A DNA stretch of 64,000 bases from Schistocephalus solidus (lineage: Eukaryota > Platyhelminthes > Cestoda > Diphyllobothriidea > Diphyllobothriidae), in contig WEDG01002050.1 in NCBI GenBank assembly GCA_017591395.1, positions 1-64,000 on the forward strand. The letters are read 5' to 3'. Positions 58,158-64,000 of the stretch are shown in pieces. The notes beneath the pieces are model-generated. The model worked only from the letters and a program-made list of their open reading frames with translations, did no database searches and was not told the origin of the DNA. The translations under genes and the position numbers were made by a program. Positions within the stretch are counted from its first letter, which is position 1; each line of letters begins with the position of its first letter.

Positions 58158-60315
58158 TCACGGATCTTCTCCATGCCGGTCCTCCCAGGTCGCCGGGTTG
58201 ATTTGCAGTTGCTTCAGCGATTTCTTCAAAGTGTCCTTGTAGCATCGTTTTTGACCATCCTGTCGACGAGCACCCGTAGCGACATCTCCGTAGAAAATTC
58301 GTTTGGGTAGTCGCTCGTCATCCATTCTTACCAGGTGGCCGCTCCATCGCAGTTGCACTTGCCTCAGCATAGCGTGGATGCTGAGGATTCCGTTCCGCTC
58401 CAGGACTTCCGTGTCCGGGATCCTGTCCTGCCATCTCAACTTCAGTATTCTGCGGAGGCAGCTGAGATGGAATTGATTCAGCTTCCTGGCTTGGTTCGAG
58501 TAGACGGTTCATGTCTCCCCTCCGTAAAAAAGTGTTGTCAAGACGACGGCCTTGTACATCTTCAGTTTAGTGTTCAGGTGAATACCGTGGCGATTGCACA
58601 CGGAGGCCTGCAGCCGGTCGAAAGCCTGACTTGCTTTGGAGATACGTTGTGCAACCTCGTCATCGATTCTCGTGTTGCGTGACAGCGTGCTTCCTAGATA
58701 AGCGAAAGTTTCGACGTTTTTGAGTTGAGCACCGTTGACATTGATTCGGGGAGCATTGTATTCCGCGCTGGGTGGCGGCTGGTGCATGACAACCGTTTTG
58801 GCTGTACTGATTATTAATCCAAAATCGGCGCAGCCTTCGGCGAAGAGGTCCATGCTCCTTTGCATGTCCTCCTCCGTCACGGTGTTAAGGGCGCTGTCGT
58901 CCGCGAAGAGCAAGTCATGGACTGTAGTCGTAGACACGCGCGTTGAAGCCTGCATACGCTGACTGTTGAGAAGATGGCCATCAGTTCTGTAGGCGATGCG
59001 GATCCCAGGCTGCTCATCACGGTAGGCGTCCATCAGCATAGCCGAGAACATGAGACTGAAAAGGGTGGGAGCCAATACGCAGCCGTGCTTCACTCCGTTG
59101 GTCACTGCGAATGCTGCGGATACCATCCCGTTGTCAGTGACGCGCGCCGTCATCCCGTCATGAAGCTGACGCACCATGTGCGTGTACCGCTCAGGACAGC
59201 CGAATTTCTGCATGACTTTACACAGTTCGTTGCGATTCACCGTGTCAAAGGCTTTCGACAGATCCACGAAGGTAGTGTATAAGTGAGTTCACATTTCCTG
59301 GCACTTCTCTTGTAGCTGGTGGGCGGCAAAGATCATATCGGTTGTCCCGTGGTGTCGGCGGAAGCCACATTGGCTTTCCGGGAGCAGGCCCTGCTCTAGG
59401 TGACCGTTCAGACGATTGAGAAGGATACGGGCGAAGATCTTCCCGGCGATGTTGAGCAACGAGATGCCTCTGTGATTATCACAGAGTTGCCGGTTCCCCT
59501 TCCGTTTGTAGAGATGGACGATGGTCGCGTCTTTGAAATCCTGAGGAACTTGTCCTTGGCACCACATGTCCTGGAAGAGTGTTGTGAGTTCTGCCATCAG
59601 CCGGGGCCCACCGTGCTTGTAGACTTCCAGTGGGATTGCGTCGGATCCCGGTGCTTTACCGCTGGAAATCTGCTGCACAGCCCGGATGGTTTTTGGTAGA
59701 GAAGTCGGCAAATCCAGGTCATTGTTCGTGTCTACTTGAGGGAGTCGGTCAATGGCAGCAACGGAGATGGCTGATGAGCAATTAAGGACACTTCTGAAGT
59801 GCCCGGCCCAGTGCTTCAGAATTTGCGATTTCTCTGTCAGCAGTGTTGTGCCGTCAGAGCTGAGCAGCGGTGCGGTCCCCTTGATACACGGGCCGTAGAT
59901 GGCCTTGATGGCTTTGAAAAAGTTTTTCAGTTCATTTGCGGTCCGCAAACCCCTGGATTTCCTCAGCCTTTCAGATTATCCGGGCATCCTGCATCACACG
60001 CAGCCGTTGATGTACAAGGCACCGACATCTGAAGAAGGCTGCTTTGGTGGCGTCAGTCCGAAGGTCCATGTAGGCTTTGTGCAGTCCATTCTTCTCCGCG
60101 ATTAAGTTGCTGATTTCGGCGTCATTGTCGTCAAACCAGTCCGGGTGTTGACGGCGTGCGCGTCTGAGGACTTCGAAGGCGGTGGACTGGATGATATTTC
60201 GTAGTTGACACCATCGTGTCTCCACGGTAGCGTTATCATTTGGAGCAGGCAGGTTCTCCAGTTTCTCGGTTATTTGGTTGCTGAAATCAAAACAGTGAGC
60301 GGGGAAATTTAGCAA
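58158..60315 (-). pseudogene. LINE copy C reverse transcriptase
   Basis: Long open stretches include a linker (NQITEKLENLPAPNDNATVE), an N-terminal RT part with KAPGSDAIPLEVYKHGG and ISLLNIAGKIFARILLNRLN, then the palm with [12 protein letters not shown] (motif A), [20 protein letters not shown] (motif B) and [11 protein letters not shown] (motif C, FADD). A thumb follows with [24 protein letters not shown] at 59289-59291 splits the palm from the N-terminal part, at the codon also mutated in copies A and B. Apart from that stop the catalytic residues look intact. Confidence 0.88.
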
Positions 60316-60414
60316 AAGATTATTTAACTTACCTGGTAGCCTCTTACCTTGGGACCTTCGTTTGGGTTGCAGTCAGAGCCTCATCTGGGAGATGACGAGG
60401 CGGTGATCTGTCCA

Positions 60415-61403
60415 TTAATCGGCATCGCGGATCGCCTTGGTTACCAGTACGTCCTTTCGATCTCGCCTCCGGTTGACAACATAGTCCAGCAGTTGCCAGT
60501 GCCACGACCGAGGGTGCATCCACGTCGCCATCTCCCGCATCGGAAGGCGGAAGAAGGTGTTGGTCAGCAGGAGACGGTGTTCCGCACACGTGCGCAGAAG
60601 AAGGAGGCCGTTATCGTTACAGCTACCGAGACCGTGGGGACCCAGCACTCCCTGCCAGGCAGCGTGGTCTGTCCCGACGCGGGCGTTGAAGTCACCAAGG
60701 ACAATTATCTTGTCCTCTTTCGGCATAGTTTTCAGCAGGGCGTGCAGGTCCTCGTATAATTCGTCCTTCGCCACATCAGAGCTCGTCATTGGGGGAGCGT
60801 AGGCGCTGATGATGGTGGCGAACTGTTCTCCCCGAAGAGGCAGACGGAGGCTCATCGGGAGATCATTGATACCCTGCGGCAGACAGGGCAGACGTCCCAC
60901 GATGTCTTCCGTATGGCAAAGGCAACACCAGTGTCGCGTCGCTCTGCCTTTTGCCGGCCGCTCCAGAAGAAGATGTAGCTGGCACCCACCTCCTCCAGCT
61001 GACCCTGCTCAGAGAATCGGGTCTCGCTGAGAGCAGCAATGTCCACCTTGTAGCGCGCCAGTTCCCGCGTGACTAGCGCCGTCCTCCATTTCGGCCGGTT
61101 GCTCCTAGGATTGTCTAAAATGGAACGAGCATTCCAGTCTGCTAGTGTGAGTGGACTCACCCGAGCAGCCTGTAGGGTATGGCGAGGGGGATGGGGACAG
61201 GGGGTATTGTTGTTTTTTTTCAGTTTTAACGATCGCGTATTTTGCGATCTGTGAGCCGCGGCCGGTTGCAGAAGACGTAATAACAAGCATTTGTTTAGGG
61301 CACCTTTTCTAGCCCCTTTCCTCCGCGAGGAGGCAAGCAGTGCTGTCCCTAAATAGGGTTGCTCGGACATCCCAGACGGCTGCCGAACGCCACTATGGGT
61401 CAC
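60415..61403 (-). pseudogene. LINE copy C AP-endonuclease
   Basis: The N-terminal part reads LADWNARSILDNPRSNRPKW and [20 protein letters not shown]. After a frameshift near 60870 come [40 protein letters not shown] and, after a TAA, WTDHRLVISQMRL. Motifs ETR, GDFNAR and TDH correspond to the catalytic positions of exonuclease-endonuclease-phosphatase fold LINE endonucleases. Confidence 0.85.
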
Positions 61404-61460
61404 GGTTTTGTTTTAGTGGGAGAACGACCCGAGTTAGTCTGGGCCGCCTACGGGGTTAGT

Positions 61461-61669
61461 GGCATATAATAACACCAAAACTGACGCTCCGCAGTCTGAG
61501 ATGGATAATGAAAGCGTGTTCCGCGATGTCCTTCTACAGGTGCAAGATTATGAATCTATCCAGCGTAGTGTATTCGGAAAGAATATCTGGGTGGAATCCC
61601 CGAAATATATAAAAAATTAGGCCAGGGATTCGCAGCTAAAGTGCCACGCATCAGCTCTCCTGAAGGTGT
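61461..61669. other. Flank between LINE C and the Gypsy LTR, nothing recognised
   Basis: About 200 bp with no match to the repeats in the window. Its word use (ttccgcgatgtcc, tatctgggtgga) is GC-richer than the introns and is faintly like the block at the left end of the window. Confidence 0.35.
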
Positions 61670-61994
61670 TAAAACATTTTCTATCCCGACGGGTGTGATA
61701 GAGGAGAAGATAAAACGAGTTTCTGAGAAAAAAAAACACTTTATTCTCGACCGGCAGAAAACAGCGGATCTCTAGCTCATAAAATCTCGCTTATTTATCG
61801 AGTGCTGGGCATTCTCGAACGTTCTGGCCAATGGCGTGACAATCGTGGAGAGCGTTCTGGAACCTTCTGGCCTGCAACTTGGTGCACGTTGATTGGTTGC
61901 ATCTCACGCTGGAATCCCCTCACGGAAACTTCTCGAAAGTTTGGGCCGCACGCGTGCGTCAGGGCGTCAAGGGAACTTGATGCAGCGGCGCACA
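61670..61994 (-). repeat. Tentative 3' LTR of Ty3/Gypsy element
   Basis: Read on the minus strand it would run from TGTGCGCCGCTGC to AAAATGTTTTAACA, about 325 bp, giving TG...CA ends. It contains a TATA-like gataaataag followed about 60 bp later by gagaataaagtg, a plausible promoter and poly(A) signal order. No second LTR is in the window for comparison, and no convincing polypurine tract lies just upstream, so the limits are provisional. Confidence 0.4.
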
Positions 61995-62027
61995 CTGATT
62001 GGCTGCCTGGTTTCCCACGCGTCTTTC

Positions 62028-63080
62028 TCAGCCGGCTTGGCCTGTTCTGGCGTGGGTCTCACGTGCTCTTTTCGCCTTGGGCCGCGACTCAACTGCGGTT
62101 CCTATCTCCGCAAAACCTCCTGCTTTTGAAAGGTGAACCTCATATCTCTCCTTCTTCGGGTCAATGATGCGCTTTTTCAGCGGTTGTGCTTTTCTATGGC
62201 ACTTGCGGACGGGAGGTGGTGTTGGCTTTGTGTCTACTTTTGGGGTCGGGACCTCAAAAATGTCACATAGCAAATTGAGGGCTATTTGGCCATCAGTGGT
62301 GAGCCTCCGTCTAAGCTGGTTCATGTGTCTTTTAATTCTATCCGTTGCCGTTTCCCCCTCAAAGACAACGCCTCTCTACTTTCTGACAGTGCCCTCTACC
62401 CACGGTTTCTGGCCAGGTTTGTAATTTCGGACAAACATCTCTTCTCCCTCCCGAAAATAGTCGTTTGGTGGTTGGGAAACTTGAATCTCAGGTTTTAGGT
62501 ACTGCAGTCGAACATCGAGTTGTCTGCCCAAAAAATGCTTGGCGGGTGTTTGACCGCCAAGATCACTTTTCGGGGCTGTTCTGTAGGCCTGATAGAACAT
62601 GTTGAGGTAGTCCTTTTTAACCCCTGTGTTCCCCATCTTTATCCTAGCTCTCTTGAAAATGACAACAAAACGGTCTGCTTGGCCATTCGATTGGGCATGA
62701 AATGGCGGTGACTTCACATTTTGGATTCCCCATTTCTGGCACAACTGTCGGAACAGTGATGACATAAACTGAGTGCCATTATCCGTCACAATCTCTGTGG
62801 GGATGCCATATCTGGCAATAAGTTCTTCCGTCTTTTTTTCGCTGTGGCCTCGGAAGTAACTGCCATGACCTCAAAGACTTCTAGCCACTTTGACCATGCG
62901 TCGATGACTACTAGAAATATTCGGTTGAAAAATGGTCCAGCAAAGTCCATTTAGACTCTACTCCACGGTCTCGTTGCCTCCGGCCATGGCACGGCTGGTA
63001 CTTTTGGTGAGTTCTTAACGAAACGTCCACTTGGACCGCAACTTCGAACGGAATATTACACATCGTCAGCAATTGCTGGC
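62028..63080 (-). pseudogene. Gypsy integrase and C-terminal tail
   Basis: It reads YWPAIADDV (end of the zinc-binding region), then MDFAGPFFNRIFLVVIDAWS (first catalytic Asp, near 62945) and, in another frame, MTDNGTQFMSSLFRQLCQKW (second Asp, 62789). Next is NGQADRFVVIFKRARIKMGN, where the third catalytic residue, normally Glu in the A-E-R context, is Asp. After YRTAPKSDLGGQTPAKHFLG comes a chromodomain-less tail ending in basic and Pro-rich sequence. Stops lie near 62940 and 63050. Confidence 0.8.
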
Positions 63081-63281
63081 CAATATACGTACCTTCAGGT
63101 CAGTTGTTTCCTAAGGGTCATACCCTGGAGTCCGGCGTGAAGTTCACATAAAACTTTTCTGTTGATGTTTGGCTGGAATCACCACTCTACCATCATGCAT
63201 TGTGCATTCTTCAGTGATGTACAACCGCGCCTTCCGGTTCCTAAAGGGTTTTATAGATGGGCGTACCTTATCTTCATTTGG

Positions 63282-63840
63282 TCAACCGTTCCAAATAAAC
63301 TCCTTTACCTGGCTTAATAGTGGGTCTGCTGTGGTAGTTGTCCTGATATGTTCGGCTGTGAGGGGCACCTGCCAGGTGACACCTCTAAATTCGTCGTCTT
63401 GTATCAAAGTCCTTGTGACCACCACACCTTTCTGAGCTTCGTCGCTCACGCTCAGTCTTGATAAAGCATCTGGAGCTCCGAACTTCTGAGTGGGTAGGTA
63501 CTGATTTGTGAAATCATAATTCAGGAAAGTTGTACTCCAACATTGTATCCTCTTCGACGCGTACTGTGTCACGCCACGGTTTGTGCCCGTCAGTAAATTT
63601 AGTGGCTGATGATCTGTGTGGAGGACGAAATGTCTACCGTGAATGAACTGATGAAATTGCTGTACTGTAGAGATGATTGCCAGAGCCTCTTTCTCGATTT
63701 GACTGTAGTTTTGTTCTGCCTTTGTGAGTGATCTGGTGACATGCATGACGGCAAGCTATGCCCGTCTGAACCCTTCTGAAGAAGAACGCCGCCTAGCCCA
63801 TACTCAGATGCATCCACGTGGACAATGGCTTTATTGGCGT
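63282..63840 (-). pseudogene. Gypsy RNase H
   Basis: It reads IVHVDASEYGLGGVLLQKGS (catalytic Asp in DASxxG, near 63810). After a frameshift comes SLTKAEQNYSQIEKEALAII (catalytic Glu region), then FVLHTDHQPLNLLTGTNRGV (TDHQPL motif) and QKFGAPDALSRLS. It is typical for Ty3/Gypsy RNase H of flatworm elements. Confidence 0.85.
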
Positions 63841-64000
63841 CAAAATGTTAGAACACAGTTGACTCACTAATCTTTGTCTTTATCCTGTCAAACGCGTGCT
63901 GAAAGTCTACAGACCACTCAAATTTCGCATCTTTGCAAAGCATTCGGTTTAAAAGTGGCTTTAAGTTGTAGAGCCCTGAAATAAGTGGCGAGTAGTAGCT

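Larger units (their letters stand above)
56363..61460 (-). mobile_element. LINE copy C, nearly full length (about 5.1 kb)
   Basis: It is the best copy in the window. In order on the minus strand: 5'UTR (to about 61405), APE-type endonuclease, linker, RT, thumb, five-finger C2H2 tail and a 3'UTR of about 800 bp ending gaactgtcatcatcat. It lacks part of the 5'UTR seen in copy D. A few frameshifts and stops separate long open stretches. The 3' TCA-type tail, together with the single APE-RT polyprotein, suggests an RTE- or CR1-related clade. The exact clade was not determined. Confidence 0.9.
61995..64000 (-). mobile_element. Ty3/Gypsy retrotransposon, 3' half, cut by window edge
   Basis: Order on the minus strand: end of RT and connection (LISGLYNLKPLLNRML near 63960), RNase H, integrase zinc and core domains, a C-terminal tail, then the tentative LTR. 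The order RT-RNase H-integrase defines Ty3/Gypsy. Several frameshifts show decay. The element continues beyond the right edge. Confidence 0.85.

Noticed and set aside
60281..60332. Apparent 52-bp GT-AG intron in the LINE ORF, with the same length and signals in copy B (52737-52788).
   Set aside because: In copy C the reading frame runs straight through it (GKLNNLLLNFPAHCFDFSNQ), while removal would shift the frame into a stop. It is ordinary coding sequence that happens to resemble an intron.

Overview
This window is eukaryotic and reads as flatworm DNA, most probably a diphyllobothriidean tapeworm of the Spirometra, Dibothriocephalus or Schistocephalus kind. That placement is an inference. 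It rests on an abundant APE-type LINE whose protein ends in a C2H2 zinc-finger array, on Penelope-like and Ty3/Gypsy elements of flatworm type, on tRNA-derived SINEs, and on short exons with GT/AG splice sites in AT-rich introns. No bacterial operon, rRNA gene, CRISPR array or intact tRNA gene was found.

Layout. Bases 1-120 are a TA microsatellite. Bases 121-6050 are a GC-richer block with enterobacterial-looking word use and no credible gene. From 6050 to 11990 there is a LINE 5' fragment, LINE copy A (plus strand, 5'-truncated) and a Penelope-like fragment ending near a hammerhead-like motif. From about 10.9 to 41.3 kb there is a string of short minus-strand exon candidates in introns full of repeats: SINEs, a (CT)n tract, a higher-order minisatellite, a mariner-like remnant and a 0.3-kb repeat. 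They belong to one or two large helical-repeat-type host genes that I could not name. At 41.85-43.4 kb a phase-consistent three-exon plus-strand gene encodes a small, cysteine-containing, N-glycosylation-rich secreted or membrane protein. From 44 to 50 kb there are more simple repeats, a large inverted repeat, a LINE 3' fragment and a Penelope-like copy flanked by 3' ends in opposite orientation. At 50.38-50.86 kb two phase-compatible minus-strand exons mark another host gene. From 51.6 to 61.5 kb LINE copies B (plus) and C (minus, nearly full length) converge on a Penelope RT fragment. From 61.67 kb to the right edge lies the 3' half of a Ty3/Gypsy element on the minus strand, with a tentative LTR.

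How the parts relate. The LINE copies are all decayed but alignable with each other. Together they show the order 5'UTR, AP-endonuclease, RT, thumb, zinc fingers and a long 3'UTR. That 3'UTR also occurs alone at 16975-17400 and 46735-47013, as expected for 5'-truncated insertions. The Penelope copies carry GIY-YIG endonuclease remnants, and several repeat 3' ends carry hammerhead-ribozyme-like sequences.

Exon calls come from reading frame and splice signals only. Joins between exons were checked by phase where stated and are otherwise not claimed.
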